This document shows positions 22,047-34,742 of a stretch of 64,000 nt of DNA, piece by piece. Origin of the DNA: Lactifluus volemus (lineage: Eukaryota > Basidiomycota > Agaricomycetes > Russulales > Russulaceae); the NCBI GenBank assembly GCA_022376515.1, contig WTXI01000002.1, forward strand, positions 496,001 to 560,000, written 5' to 3'. The stretch's first letter is position 1. The number at the start of each line of letters is the position of its first letter. Under the pieces are notes generated by a model. That model saw nothing but the letters and a program-made list of their open reading frames with translations, had not been told where the DNA came from and did not search any database. The translations under genes and the position numbers were made by a program.

Positions 22047-23368
22047 TGCCACAAAAACGTGCCGCAAGCTCAAGTAAAAGAAAGGCACGTTCAGATTCAG
22101 ATGGCGAACAACCTGAGGCATCAGTAAAGACAAAGAAAGCAAAAGAAAGCGCGTCCGATGACACCACTCTTGCTCCAAACGGGCAGCCAACAAACAAAGT
22201 CCTCCCCGTCAAGATATCGTTTCCGCCACGCGCTGAAAACACGTCGCGTATCGCGTCCTGGAACATCTGTGGGCTGGCTTCCAGTCAAAAGAAAGTGAGT
22301 TCGTAGGACGAAATCTGCTCTGCACCACTGGGAGATTTATAGACAACATAGGGGTTCAAGTACTACGTTGAGGCTGAGGATCCAGATATCTTAATTCTCA
22401 CAGAGACGAAGGTGAGGACGGACCGCATTTGTACCTGGCAGGGCAGAGCTGACAGCGATAGCAGGTCAACGATGAACCCGTTGACCCGCAACTTGCCAAT
22501 CGGTTCCCGTACAGATACTGGTCGATATCGGAGAAGAAAACATACTGTATGCTATCACCACTACGCCATCTCAGCATTTTATTGAGCACTATCTGCCAGC
22601 GGGAACCGCGATTCTCTCAAAACGCAAGCCACTCAGTGTTGATAAGACGCTACCAGGACACCCAGATCCTGGTTTAGTTAAAGGACGTATCATCACCCTC
22701 GAGTTCGAGGATTACTATGTCATTGGGACGTATGTTGTCAATGCTGGGCAGGCCTTGAAAGTCTGTCCATTCGTCTGTCATACAGTCCACCTCATTATGT
22801 TAACGCTTTTTCATTCAGACCCTCGATGCGAAAAAGCTATGGAACCATCATTTCGAGGCATATATTCACGACTTGGACAAGAAGAAGCCTGTGATATGGG
22901 GTGGTGATCTCAACGTCGCGCCCACTTCCATTGGTTCGTCCCTTCCCCGTGGTATCCATTCTCTATGTGACGTCCATAGACCTGAGCAACCCAAAGACAA
23001 ATTGGAACAAGAGTGCCGGTTATACAGAAGCTGAGACGACGGCATTTGCAAATGTTTTGAACCCACCCAAAGGTGACGCAGGAAAATTTGTCGATATCTG
23101 GCGAAAGCTTCACCCAGACGACCACCACTACACTTATTTTTCGTACCGATTTAATTGTCGGGCAAAAGGCATAGGGTGGCGACTAGACATGTGTAGGTGG
23201 ACACAGCAGAGCATGCGATCGCCGAAGCTGATTCTACTCACTTGCACAGTCGTCCTTAGCGAGCGGATTGTAGATCGCGTAAAGATGTGTGAGATTCGCA
23301 GCGATATATATGGAGCATCAGACCACTGTCCAGTTGTCGTCGAGATTACTCCTGCTTCCGCATCGTGA
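22047..23368 (+). CDS. Apurinic/apyrimidinic endonuclease, ExoIII/APE1 family
   Basis: Base-excision-repair nuclease that incises DNA 5' of abasic sites. Start MPQKRAASSSKRKARSDSDG at 22,047 gives a basic, Lys-rich nuclear-type N-terminus; an upstream in-frame Met at 21,950 is also possible. The catalytic core is complete: SRIASWNICGLASSQKK (Asn), PDILILTETK (Glu), PVIWGGDLNVAPTSI (Asp, Asn), HYTYFSYRFN, IGWRLDM and YGASDHCPVVVEI (terminal Asp-His). Other conserved pieces are GTAILSKRKPLSVD, HPDPGLVKGRIITLEFE and GYTEAETTAFANVL. At least six introns are visible, for example about 22,293-22,349 and about 23,194-23,249. The last one joins RLDM to FVLSERIVDRVK through a GTAGGT donor. No C-terminal zinc finger follows, so this resembles the APE1 type rather than APE2. 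Confidence 0.92.
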
Positions 23369-23611
23369 ACAGGGAAGCCTCTACATAAGCTGAGCTGTCG
23401 CAACTGGCGAGTAAATGCAGTTGAGGTAACCTGGAGTTGGGTCTTGATAGGCCCCCGTTGTTGGATATTATATAACTAGTTATGTCCATCTTCCCACTGC
23501 AAGTGCAAGAACATTTCCACTTTGGCAAAACTCCGGAAACTAGTTGAAATGCCGAGGTGGACAGACCACTTTTTGTTTTTAGTCAGAAATACTGTACGTG
23601 CTTCGACAGCG

Positions 23612-24671
23612 ATGGCGAACACCGCAATTAAATTAAACGACAACACGACGATTCCTCGGCTTGCATTCGGTACTGGAACGGCCCTGTATAACAAGGATGC
23701 TCAGGACCTCGTGACTGCTGCAATCAATGCGGGCATCACGCACCTCGACTGTGCCCAGGTTTACGGGAACGAGGACTCGCTCGGCGGGGGCATAGCAGCT
23801 GCAGGAAAGCCTCGCGAACAGCTATTCGTCACGACGAAGCTGATCAGGAACGCCGAGGCCAAAGTCGTACGGGACACGCTCGTCGAGTCGCTCGCCAAGC
23901 TTCGACTCGAGTACGTCGACCTCTTCCTCATCCACACGCCAATAGACTACATCCAGGAGCCTGGGCTCTTGAAAGCTGTGTGGAAAGAGATGGAAGCGGT
24001 CAAGAAGGAGGGACTGGCTCGCAGCGTCGGCGTATCCAACTTCCGTCCTGCACAACTACGCGAGATTCTCGATGAAGCCGAGTTCCCCCCTTCGGTCAAC
24101 CAGGTACAGTACTATACACCCCATATATCACCTAGATATACAGACGATATATGCGTTGCAGATCGAGTTCCATCCGTATGTTTACAAGGATTTGCTGCCC
24201 ACCCTGGAGCTGCAGAAGCAATACGGGATCGTGACAGAATCGTACGGCGGGCTCTCACCCATTTTCCATTTCAAGGGTGGTCCGCTCGATCCCGTCTTGG
24301 CTTCTATCGCGAAGAGACTCTCTGACACGACCGGAAAGCCATTCAGCGAAGCCCAAGTGCTGTTTCTGTGGCAGCGCGAGAAAGGTGTGGTGACAGTAAC
24401 GTGAGTGAGGTTGTATGCGCTCTGTCGGGTAGAACCGATCGATTGATAAATGCCCTCTAGGACGACGACAAAGGTGTCGCGTCTAGCGGAATACCTCGAC
24501 ACGTTGGATGCGCCGAGACTTACGGACGACGAAATCGCACTAATTGACGAAGCTGGGGCAAAGGAACACCACAGGCAATTTGTGCGTAGGATCACTTGCG
24601 ATTGATGCTGGACTCAATCACTTGATATTAACGTTCCTTCACAGGAATCATACTACCCTTCGCAAGGGTGA
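23612..24671 (+). CDS. Aldo-keto reductase
   Basis: NAD(P)H-dependent oxidoreductase of the AKR superfamily. From MANTAIKLNDNTTIPRLAFG the TIM-barrel order is intact: GTALYNKDAQDLVTAAINAG, THLDCAQVYGNE with catalytic Asp and Tyr, LFVTTKL with catalytic Lys, and LFLIHTP with the proton-shuttle His. It continues with SVGVSNFRPAQLREIL, the spliced IEFHPYVYKDLL, TESYGGLSPIF, and AQVLFLWQREKGVVTVT then TTTKVSRLAEYL, the cofactor-binding end. Introns: about 24,102-24,161, about 24,402-24,460 and about 24,582-24,644. The final exon reads ESYYPSQG. The frame is open upstream to 23,522, but the family start fits 23,612. No substrate can be named. Confidence 0.9.
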
Positions 24672-24851
24672 GAGGATGTGTTGAAGAGGTTGTTGTTGAG
24701 ACGATGCCTTATACTTACTAGTAGTAGTACTAGACAGAATTTGAACGTTTGAACGTTTGAGCTTGAACAACGGTTTGATTGTTTACACGTGCGGGAATCG
24801 AGCGCCCAGACTCATGACATCTTCCCTGGCTTTCCTCAACATCTCTCTAGA

Positions 24852-26093
24852 ATGCCCAAATCCCCGGCTTCTTTGCCTCTATCAGGGCTCTTCGGAGTAA
24901 TAAAGCCGTCTGGGCCAACGTCCATGCACGTCGTGAACCAGCTAAAGGAGCTATTAAGCAACTCTCGGCTCTTCGTTGACGAGAAAAAGCTCGCTGGTAA
25001 AAAGAAGACGCGGAAGAACAACGTGAAGATAGGACAAGGTGGCACGCTAGATCCACTCGCAGATGGTGTTCTCGGTCAGCGTTTTTGATCTGAGATCTCT
25101 GGGTGTTGTACATCCATTGAGCGTTATGCGCCCCTGCAGTGGTCGGTGTTGGCAAGGGTACTAAGAAGCTGAATAACTTCCTGGATTGCACAAAAGTACG
25201 CGTATTGTGTCATAAATCCTCACTCATACACCTAATCTAAACTTTTTTCTTCAAGGAATATCGCACGACGTGTTTGCTCGGGTGCGAGACAGACACGTAT
25301 GACAGCGAGGGGGAGCGCGTACGCACTGCGCCATGGAAACACGTCACACGCGACAAAGTCCAAGACGCACTCTCCCAGTTCCGCGGCGATATCCAACAGA
25401 CACCCCCTATGTGCGTCTTCTTCATTCTTGAAACACCCCCCGCGCACGCGCGCCGCCGTCTCTCCAAATGGCCAGAAAACCAACCAATCGAGAGTTAGGT
25501 TCTCCGCGCTCAAAATGGACGGGGTGCCGCTCTACGACTATGCGCGCAAGGGTATTCCACTCCCGCGGCCGATCGAGAAGCGACAGGTTACGGTACACTC
25601 TATCGAGTTGGTCGAGTGGAGGGGAAACGATCATCCCTACCGCTGGCCTGACAAGGTCTTCTCGGCCGAGCAGAAACAAGCTCTAGCGCGGTCACTGTCT
25701 ACCGTGGACCGGCCTACTGTCTCTACCATCACGGATGACAACGACGGCGGTGGCGTCGCTGAGAGCAGCGAGTCAGCGGTGACATCGGACGAGGTCCCGG
25801 TGGCTTTTGTGCTGCAGATGCGCGTCTCGGGGGGCACGTACGTGCGCTCGATTGTGCATGACCTCGCGCATGCGTTAGGCTCGGCAGGACACGTCGTTAC
25901 GCTTACACGGTCTCGGCAGAAAGACTATGTCCTCGAGCCGATGGAGGAGGGTGACCGCCATTGCGTACCATGGGAGGTGTTCGAGGCCGCGCTGGAGGAC
26001 GCGGGGGAAAAAGATGCAGACGGTTGGACGAGATGGGAATGCGAAGTACTGGATAAACTCGACATCGTGGATGGCGGTGTTGATAAGCCATAG
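24852..26093 (+). CDS. PUS4: tRNA pseudouridine(55) synthase, TruB/Pus4 family
   Basis: Converts U55 of the tRNA T-loop to pseudouridine. Start MPKSPASLPLSGLFGVIKPS; then GPTSMHVVNQLKELL, a Lys-rich insert (KKLAGKKKTRKNNV) and IGQGGTLDPLADGVL, whose Asp is the catalytic nucleophile. After introns: VGVGKGTKKLNNFLDCTK, EYRTTCLLGCETDTYDSEGE, DALSQFRGDIQQTPPMFSAL, KMDGVPLYDYARKGIPLPRP, and the C-terminal VSGGTYVRSIVHDLAHALGS then AHVVTLTRSRQKDYVLE-like sequence. An Asp/Glu/Ser-rich insert around residues 200-230 is typical of eukaryotic members. Introns: about 25,075-25,138, about 25,197-25,256 and about 25,411-25,498. Confidence 0.92.
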
Positions 26094-27319
26094 CCACTCC
26101 GTGGCTTTTCAACTCCCTCCCTCCAAGAGTATCGGTACGTGCCCACTGGTTATTACGTAGTTGTCCGTCCTGGATATGGTATTGATACATACCGTTTTGC
26201 AATGACGTCACGGTCCTCAGCTCTAACCTACGCAAATGAAAAACTTCACATTGGTATCATGCTTGTACATGCGTCTTGCTTCTTGGTACCTGATTCCTTC
26301 CGAACGGGAATGAGGTCATTCCTTGTTCGAATTGAGTCGCTCATTTCTAGCCTCAGACCTGGAACACGTCTTTAGCGTGGGCTTGGAATCAGAACAGAGT
26401 TTGGTTCTTCCCCGCTATCATGTCCTCATCCTCGAATGCAGAGTCTTTGCATCCCGCGCAATTGCTTTACCTCTTGTGTCCTCACGGAACCGCCCTAGGC
26501 AAGTGAGACACCAGCTTGTCCCTATATGGTATGGTCCTTGCTTCGGTACTCCAAGTCTAGCCATGACGCGCAATTTGTTCGGGCTGCTGACAGACATTCG
26601 GTGGTTTTCTACCTGTTCGTTACGCCTGTTTTCAAGAGCACGCACGTGTCACCCAAGAACTCACAAGGTGATATCATTTAGACATGGATAAGGAAACTAA
26701 TTCGAACTGGTCTCTAGTACGGAAAGTTCAGTTCACGGATGGTGTATCCTGGCCACTATATTCTGCCAGCGTACCCAACTTGGCAGTAAATCCACTGGGT
26801 AAGAATCGGCCTTCTCGCGTAATTGCTTGGAACAAATAAAGTATGGTTCGAGTTGGACGTAAAATATTATAAACTCCAGACACATGGCTATAGGTACTTG
26901 TAGATCCAAAAGGAGTTTCTCGTCTGCAAGGGATAACGTTATCCCTTATGGTGTGAGGTTCAATGAGGTCACTGACCCTAGTCAACCACCTGAAAGAGTG
27001 TTTTTGGCAAGGTGTATGATATATGAAGACGAAGCCGCAAAAAGAATGGAATGAAGCGACCTGGTCCTGTTTCCATCCCAGAGAAGATACATTTGACCTG
27101 GAGTGACACCCATTGACATCCGTTTCTCCCATATTAACACGGACCTCTTTTCTGCTGTTCTACCTAGTCCATTAACACAGTTTTCCTAGCTACTGCCTAT
27201 TGCAACGGATCGCGCGATTCGCTCCGGGCGGACCGCCAAAGTTGAGCTTCCCCCTAACGAGCTGAGCTTTTATATGCCGTCACAATGAGCCGCTCGTCTA
27301 TTCACCCTCTTCCCTCACC
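26094..27319. other. Intergenic stretch, no supported gene
   Basis: About 1.2 kb with only short, motif-free frames on both strands. The final part (27,150-27,319) contains CT-rich runs and a TTTATATG box near 27,270, plausible as the core promoter of the downstream aldolase gene. Confidence 0.4.
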
Positions 27320-28584
27320 ATGTCTAGTGGAATATCAGCCCCCCTTCCGCGTGCCATACAGCTGATGCCCGGTATCATCGCGCCTCTACCCACGTTTTTT
27401 CTCCCGGAGAGCGAGGACCTCGGTGTGTCCTCCCATTGCCACACATGAATCTCACTGTCCTGAAGCTTCTGGTGAATGTAGATCTCGATGCGCTAGAGAA
27501 GCACGTAGTATTTCTGGCGCGCGCAGGGGTGCGTCCACTTCTAGCGGGCACGATGGGCGAGGGTCTACACCTCGCGCACGGCGAACGCACGAAGATCATA
27601 CAGTCGGCACGTAAAGCACTCGATGCGGCAGCTTTTTGGGATACACCCCTCATCGTGGGTGCTGGTGGCGGTAGCACGCGAGAGACAGTCGTACTCTGTG
27701 AGGAAATTGCGGCTGCGGGTGCAAACGCTGCGATCGTGATTACACCTGGATACTTTGCCGGCGTACTTGCGAACCACCGCCGCGCATTGAAGGATTTTTT
27801 TGTGGAGGTCGCAGAAAGGAGTCCGGTACCCGTCATGATATATAACTGTGCGTTGCTGGTTCATCCCCGCACCCTCAACTCGTTCATCGATCCAACACAG
27901 ATCCTGCGGCTAGCGGGGGTATTGACCTCGACTCGGATTTGATTATAGAGCTAGCAATGGCCTGTCCGAACTTGTGCGGAGTTAAGCTCACGTACGTTGA
28001 CCTTGATTGATGGAAAGCGCATCTTCTCAAACCCATGCCGTTGTATGTGCGTCAACAGCTGCAATAACCTCGGCAAGCTCACACGAATTGCGGCCACCGT
28101 CACGGATCCTTCCTTCCTCAAAATGCATCCGCGCAAAAATTTTCCTAACATACCGTTCCTAGTATTAGGGGGTTATGCGGACACCATCGTGTCATCTACC
28201 TTTGTCCACGGACACGGTGCTATTACGGGCCTTGCTAATTTAGCGCCAGTAAGTGTATAGCTGGCATACCCGACCATATTCTGACAATAATGTGATAATC
28301 AGCGTGCTCTAGTGAAACTTTTCGAGTCATCAGTGACAGCTACAAAACAACAACCTTCGCAGTTAGTCGAGGCACAAGAACTGCAGAGTATCATAGCGCG
28401 TGCAGACTTTACCATCGCAAAGGCATCTATCTCGGGCACGAAATTCCTAATTCATCAACTATATGGTTATGGAGGTTTGCCTCGGAAACCATTGCCCCCA
28501 ATCGATCCCGAGGACGCAAATCGCCTATGGCAACATCCTCACGTGCAAGAACTTGTCAAGACAGAGCGGGAGCTCAGCGGCTAA
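27320..28584 (+). CDS. DapA-family aldolase/lyase (4-hydroxy-2-oxoglutarate aldolase or related)
   Basis: TIM-barrel lyase of the dihydrodipicolinate synthase family. Start MSSGISAPLPRAIQLMPGII, then DLDALEKHVVFLARAG, the pyruvate-binding-type motif LLAGTMGEGLHLAHGERTKI, TPLIVGAGGGSTRETVVLCE and AAGANAAIVITPGYFAG. Next is VPVMIYNYP, with the active-site Tyr reached across an intron, and LCGVKLT with the Schiff-base Lys. The rest is VLGGYADTIVSSTFVHGHGA, ITGLANLAP and LVKLFESSVTATKQQP. Fungi lack lysine synthesis through DapA, so a role such as 4-hydroxy-2-oxoglutarate or deoxy-hexulosonate cleavage is more likely; which one cannot be decided from sequence alone. Introns near 27,420-27,478, 27,849-27,898, 27,990-28,062 and 28,249-28,301. 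Confidence 0.85.
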
Positions 28585-29000
28585 GCTCCCTAGATTGACC
28601 GGGGATGGCCCATCTCTGCCATGATTGCGGACCATGAGTTTACGTGTATGTATACGGCTGGGGCCCTTTTGGAAGTGTACGTAAATAAGCGATTCTTACG
28701 ATATCTGATCATGATTTGTGTCAAGTGTAACGAGATTGCAGCCACTGTTTCTAAGAGGGTTGAGGGGCCAAAGTGAAAACGCGTGGATTTCGGGTTGGCT
28801 ATTGTGACGTGGCGAATGAAAGTATGGTTTGGTATAGTCAACTAGAGTCCGAGAATATCCCTCGTGCTGTATCGATTTGGGAAGTGAGCATGTGACCGCG
28901 ATCGATGTGAAGACGATTCCAAATAGAGACGAGCGCCGATCTGTTGGGTTCGGGACCAACGCGGCGCGGTGCGGGGCAGGTCAAAGTCGTGCCTTTTCTC
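28585..29000. other. Short intergenic stretch, nothing specific seen
   Basis: About 0.4 kb between the DapA-family gene and the transhydrogenase gene. Only shadow frames. The second half should include the transhydrogenase promoter. Confidence 0.35.
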
Positions 29001-32000
29001 GACCGTGCCTAGTCCGGGAGTTGAGGGCCCTCTCACCTACCGACCACGGCCAATACAACAATATCTCCCATCAACGCCTCTCCCTTTCGTCCTCCTTGAC
29101 GATGGCCTTTTCTACGGCCGAGGTCGTCTGTTGTCTACGATTGTCGCATCACATCCCATCATCTCGTCTCTACAAGCGGCTCATAAACGGTAAGCGTTCG
29201 CAGTTCTTACATGCCCTAGCGATCTCGTGGCATACGATCGTACATTTCCTTAAGTCCCTCCTCTTCGTCCATTTCATGTGTCCAGACACGTGCGCCAAGA
29301 GGCCAGACCGTCCGCATCAGCCGAGGTAGAGTCAAGTAAGTGCTTGACGTCGGCTTAATCATTCGCTTAGGCCGACACGTTGTGATTTCGTTCCAAGGTG
29401 TCCCTTACTCATCCCTCAGAGTGGGAGTTCCGCGAGAAATCTACCCAGATGAACGCCGCGTTGCGCTCACACCACAAAACGTTACTGTCCTCCGCAAGAA
29501 AGGGTTTGCCGAGGTGCTCATCGAACACGATGCCGGAACACATGCACAATTTCAGAACATGGACTATGAGAACGCAGGCGCAACACTCGTATCGCGCGAA
29601 CACTTGTTTGCTAAAACCGACATCATGCTCAAGGTCGTGCCGCCGCTGCTGGACAAGGAAGTGGAGCGCATCAAACACGGGAGCACTCTCATTTCGTTCT
29701 TATATCCGAAGAAAAATAAGGAGCTAGTAGAGGCGCTGGCCAAAAGGGACGTCAACACGTTTGCCATGGACATGATACCCCGGATTTCACGTGCCCAGAC
29801 TTTTGACGCGCTCAGGTCAGATATCCTCCGTATCCTTCCGAAGAATCTTCCTGCTGAATCTGCAAATTTTGTTTTTTCTATCATAGTTCTATGACCAACA
29901 TTGCGGGCTACAAGGCTGTGCTGGAAGCTGCCAACCACTTTGGTCGATATATGACTGGACAAGTTACTGCTGCAGGGTATGTCTCGGCTTTCTTTGCGTT
30001 TTCTTAAAAATCGATCCTCGGAATCTTACGTTACCTGCCACCTTGACCAGAAAGGTGCTGTCAATTCCTTTTCTGATTAAGTAGGTAAAAACTAAAAATA
30101 GAAATTGGACATATAGATCCCTCCATGCAAGGTCCTAGTGATCGGCGCAGGCGTTGCAGGTCTCAGTGCCATCGCCACCGCGCGCCGTTTGGGTGCCATC
30201 GTACGCGGGTTCGACACACGTCCTGCTGCTCGCGAACAGGTCCAATCTCTCGGTGCTGAGTTCATCGAGGTCTCGATCAAAGAAGAGGGAAGCGGCGGAG
30301 GTGGTTATGCAAAAGAGATGTCCAAGGAATTTATAGATGCAGAGATGGCCCTTTTCTTAGAACAGTGCAAGGAGGTAGACATTGTAATAACTACGGTAAG
30401 CTCTCGTTCGTATCCTCTCATCGCTGCCTTTAATGGGTACCATTCAGGCTCTCATTCCCGGAAAACCCGCGCCCCGGCTGATCACAAACGAGGCAAGCTT
30501 AAGCAACACCACACGAAGAAATGTTGCTGAACGCTCACTTTTTAATAATAGATGATTGGTGCTATGAGGCAAGGCTCCGTCATCGTGGACCTGGCAGCGG
30601 AGGCGGGCGGTAATTGTGAGGCTACTATCCCAGGAAGACTTCACGTCCACAAAGGGGTCACAATCATTGGTCTGTTTCAACTGACTTGCTATCTCCCTTT
30701 GTACCAATGGTGTCTCGTTCTTCAGGTTATACCGATCTTCCGTCGCGGCTACCTACACAATCCTCAACACTCTACTCGAACAATATCACAAAATTCCTTC
30801 TTTCCATGACACCCGCAAATACACCGTCAAGTTTTCGTATCAATCTGGATGACGAGGTAATCCGCGGTGCTCTGGTAGTATACAACGGCGCTCTTCTGCC
30901 GCCCCCTCCACGGCCAGCCCCCGTAGCCCCCGCGACACCAGTGACACCAACCAAGACAGCTGAAGCTACGAAGGAGATGCGCGCAATCACGCCATGGCAG
31001 AAAGCTACTCGCGAGGTAGCGACTGTCACAGCAGGGATGGGTACTGTTATCGCACTTGGCAAGGTGACCGGCCCTCTCTTTATGACCAATTTCTTCACAT
31101 TCGGCTTGGCTGGTCTTATTGGTTACCGCGTTGTCTGGGGTGTTGCACCTGCATTGCACTCTCCCCTGATGTCCGTCACGAATGCGATTTCCGGTAAGCT
31201 TGCCGTTTACATGCGGTATCCTTGGGCTTATCGTGTAATCTCAGGTATGGTTGGCATTGGCGGGCTCTTTGTCATGGGTGGTGGCTATCTTCCTGGTACC
31301 ACATCCCAAGCACTTGGTGCTCTATCAGTTCTCTTGGCTAGCGTTAACGTTGCTGGAGGCTTCGTAATCACGAAGCGCATGCTGGACATGTTCAAGAGTA
31401 ATGGCTCCTCCCACTGTCCTCTACTTCGTTCTGACTTAGATCACGTAGGACCTGGAGACCCGCCGGAGTATTCGTGGCTTTACAGCATCCCCGCTGTAGT
31501 ATTTACGGGAGGTTTCTTGGCGGCCGCGCACACAGGCATGGCCGGTCTGGTGCAAGCCGGATATCTGACTAGCAGTATCCTTTGCATTGGTCCGTGATTG
31601 CTTTCTCGTACTGGAACTTCCTTTCTCAAGACGACGGTTTTTTTTGTCAGCCTCCTTATCCGGTCTATCTTCGCAGGCCACCGCGCGCCAGGGCAACGTA
31701 CTTGGGATTCTCGGCGTAGGCTCGGGCATCCTCGCTTCTCTTGCCGCAGTCGGCTTCCCGCCGGAGGTGCTCGCGCAGTTTGCAGCAGTCGCGACTGTTG
31801 GCGGAACGGTTGGCACGATCATTGGACGTCGCATTACTGCAACAGAGCTCCCGCAGATGGTCGCAGCGTTGCATTCGGTCGTCGGTCTCGCGGCCGTGCT
31901 TACGAGTATCGGCAGCGTGATCGGCAGCGTGGCGGACCACCTTTCCACGCTGCACCTGGTTACGGCGTACCTTGGTGTCCTCATCGGTTCGTCAGCTACC

Positions 32001-33469
32001 TCGCTTTTTGTCTGCTCATCCTTCAGGGATAGTCCGTTGACGTTCGTGACCACCAAAGGCGGTGTGACATTCACAGGCTCGATCGTCGCCTTTTTCAAGC
32101 TTGCCGGGAAGATGTCGTCAAAGCCACTGATGCTTCCAGCTCGACATCTCATCAACGGTTCCCTCCTCGGGACGAACTTGGTGGCCATGGCAGGGTTTTT
32201 GGCTGCCGCTCCGGCGGTACCGGCCGTGGCTGCTGGATATCTGGGCTTGAACGCGTTGCTCAGTTTCATCAAGGGCTACACGCTAACAGCGGCCGTTGGG
32301 GGAGCGGACATGCGTATGTTTCCCTGCGTCCCTCGTATCGAAGCAATGTTTTGAGGGGCCCGTGACAGCTGTCGTCATTACTGTTCTGAACGCATACTCG
32401 GGGTTCGCTCTTGTTGCTGAAGGTCTGTTATGCAGCTACGGTGTTTGAAAAGTCATTCTAATGCTGTGTCATTTGGGATCAAAAGGTTTCATGCTCGACA
32501 ACCCGTTATTAACCACAGTTGGGTCTCTGATTGGAGTCAGCGGTTCCATTTTGTCATATATTATGGTACGCATCCTCCTATGGTTGACTTGACCAACCCT
32601 TACATAGCCGTACGTTCAAGTGCGTTGCCATGAATCGTTCACTTACAAATGTCCTCTTTGGTGGAGCTGCTCCGGCGGCGGCTTCCTCCGACTATAAAAT
32701 TGAGGGTCAGATCACACAAACGAACGTAGATGACGTAGTAGACGCGCTGGCGAACGCTGACAGTGTCATTCTGGTGAGCTCTTTTCCATCTTTGGTTCTG
32801 TTTTGTCCCCTCATATCATTCGTGTGGTGCAGGTTGTCGGATATGGCATGGCTGTTGCAAAGGCTCAGTACGCGATATCGGAAATCACGTCTCTGTTGCG
32901 GGCGAAGGGCGTGAACGTACGCTTTGCGATTCATCCCGTCGCAGGACGCATGCCGGGCCAATGCAACGTCCTGCTCGCCGAAGCATCGGTCCCGTATGAC
33001 AGTGCGTCCTCCTCTGTTTTCTTTTTTATTTACACATGCATGTATCTCAACTACTCTCTCAAGTTGTGTTGGAGATGGATGAGATAAACGATGACTTTGG
33101 CGACACGGACGTGACGCTTGTCATCGGTGCGAACGACACGGTCAATCCGATCGCTCTGGAGCCAGGCAGCGCGATCGCGGGCATGCCCGTGCTACACGCG
33201 TGGAAGAGCAAACAGGTCGTCGTGATGAAACGCGGAATGAGCAGCGGCTATGGTACGTGTCGCCCGGAGATCTCAGGGATTGGGTGTGACTCATGCCGGA
33301 TATAGCGGATGTACCGAACCCCATGTTCTACATGCCGGGAACGAAAATGCTGTTTGGCGACGCAAAGGACTCGTGCGAGGGTATGTCGTCTTATTTATTC
33401 TGCTTGTTGTGGGCTGACCTATACCTCACGAATATAGCCATCAAGAGAGGCTTGGAGACTAGAGGTTGA
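29001..33469 (+). CDS. NNT: NAD(P) transhydrogenase, proton-translocating, mitochondrial (fused alpha-beta)
   Basis: Inner-membrane enzyme that couples proton entry to NADP reduction by NADH. Domain [98 protein letters not shown]. Domain II: about 14 hydrophobic helices spread over several exons ([115 protein letters not shown]). Domain III, NADP-binding: [119 protein letters not shown]. The order is alpha then beta in one reading path with a dozen or more introns. The first exon is uncertain: the frame ending SSLQAAHKR joins best to [16 protein letters not shown], but I find no clear ATG in it. Confidence 0.9.
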
Positions 33470-34742
33470 ATGGCGCATGTGTCTACTTTATTCATGGACA
33501 TTGGGTCTGCTAGTGCCAGGCCGCACGAACAATCTTGCTAGGCCTTTTTGTTTTTGTATTTCTACATATTTGTGCAAATATCTCACCAAACTCGTCAACC
33601 CTGATTTATGCAGGGCGACATCATGATCGAAGCTCTTGCGAAAGAGAGATAGAGGTACATTACGAGCTCCCTCCGTCGCCAGTGCGCGCTCTCGACGAAT
33701 AGCAGCCGCAGCGCTCGCCCCTGAGTGCTATAAGGCCCCTAACTCAGAAAAATCATAGTATCTCTTTGGGCAGAAAGCAGACAGATATTATGAGCGTGGG
33801 TAGAGCAACAATGGTAGGGCCGACTTCCTTTCCATGAATGATTTTGATCGCGAACTGGAGCGATGCTAAGTAAGGTATTAGAAGTCGTCAAGCATGTTCT
33901 GCTACAACACTGGTAAGACAAACGCGATATGGTTGCCATCTCGCAGATGAGCGATTGGTCCCGGTTCTTTGGCACGCGCATCCCATTAATCTGCATGCTA
34001 TGTTTGGGGTCCATCCGAGGAGTCAAGCTAGTCAAGGTTCAAGAAGACTTACGTACCCCGGGCCAAGTCCCGTTCGATGAGGGGTCGTGCACAGTGATTC
34101 GCGACTAATGATGCAAGATCTTCACTCCCGTCACGCGTGTTCTCACAATGGTGATATCCTATACACAGCACCGAGAAAAAATGCAGTCCAAATCCAATCA
34201 ACAAGCGGGGAGAACCATGCAATAATTCACATACTTGGTAAGACAAGGTCGTTGGCGAGCCGGAAACTGGTGGTTTACTTTGAGTGTATTATTTTGAGTG
34301 AAAAATCGATACACCGATTAACAAGTGGTGTGATTCATTATGAAGTCGAAAGATAACATATCATGGAATTTTGTGGGGGATAAAGGAAAAATAAACTTTA
34401 CGGGTGATAGTACAAGGACTGCATAGAAAGAAATATGGGGCAAGGACGATGGCGAGCTGGTAAACTGCTTGCGTGCCGCATGTTCTGCACAAAGAGCGGT
34501 TAGAAAAACGCCACTGACACAGGGAAGGTTCTAGATGGGTTATATTGGCAGGGGTGTAGATAGATGCTGATATGAAAGAGACGTTTGGTCGGCCATCCAT
34601 AAACGGTTTTCGTTCCCGGCAAATTGCGGTTGCCTTAAGGCTAACAGGACGTGGTCCTGAATTCGTACGCCAACTTATTAACCCACATCCGACGTCCTCC
34701 ACTACCAATCATTACCGCAGCCTAGATTTTCAACACTCTGGA
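33470..34742. repeat. Relic DNA resembling NLR 3' and 5' flanks
   Basis: About 33,870-34,250 resembles 40,260-40,520, the 3' flank of the first NLR gene. Shared phrases include GTTGCCATCTCKCAGA, GAGCGATTGGTC, TATACACAGSACCGA and the word order between them. About 34,560-34,742 resembles 42,500-42,632, the 5' flank of the second NLR gene. This suggests that another NLR copy once ended to the left and was lost. No intact gene is present. Confidence 0.55.

Noticed and set aside
26728..27132. Minus-strand 134-codon frame between Pus4 and the aldolase gene
   Set aside because: No recognisable motif, no intron pattern and no paralogue in the window; treated as chance.
31436..32272. Minus-strand 278-codon frame opposite the transhydrogenase
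   Set aside because: Antisense of Gly/Ala-rich membrane helices, which leave the opposite strand open; the plus strand has clear family motifs.
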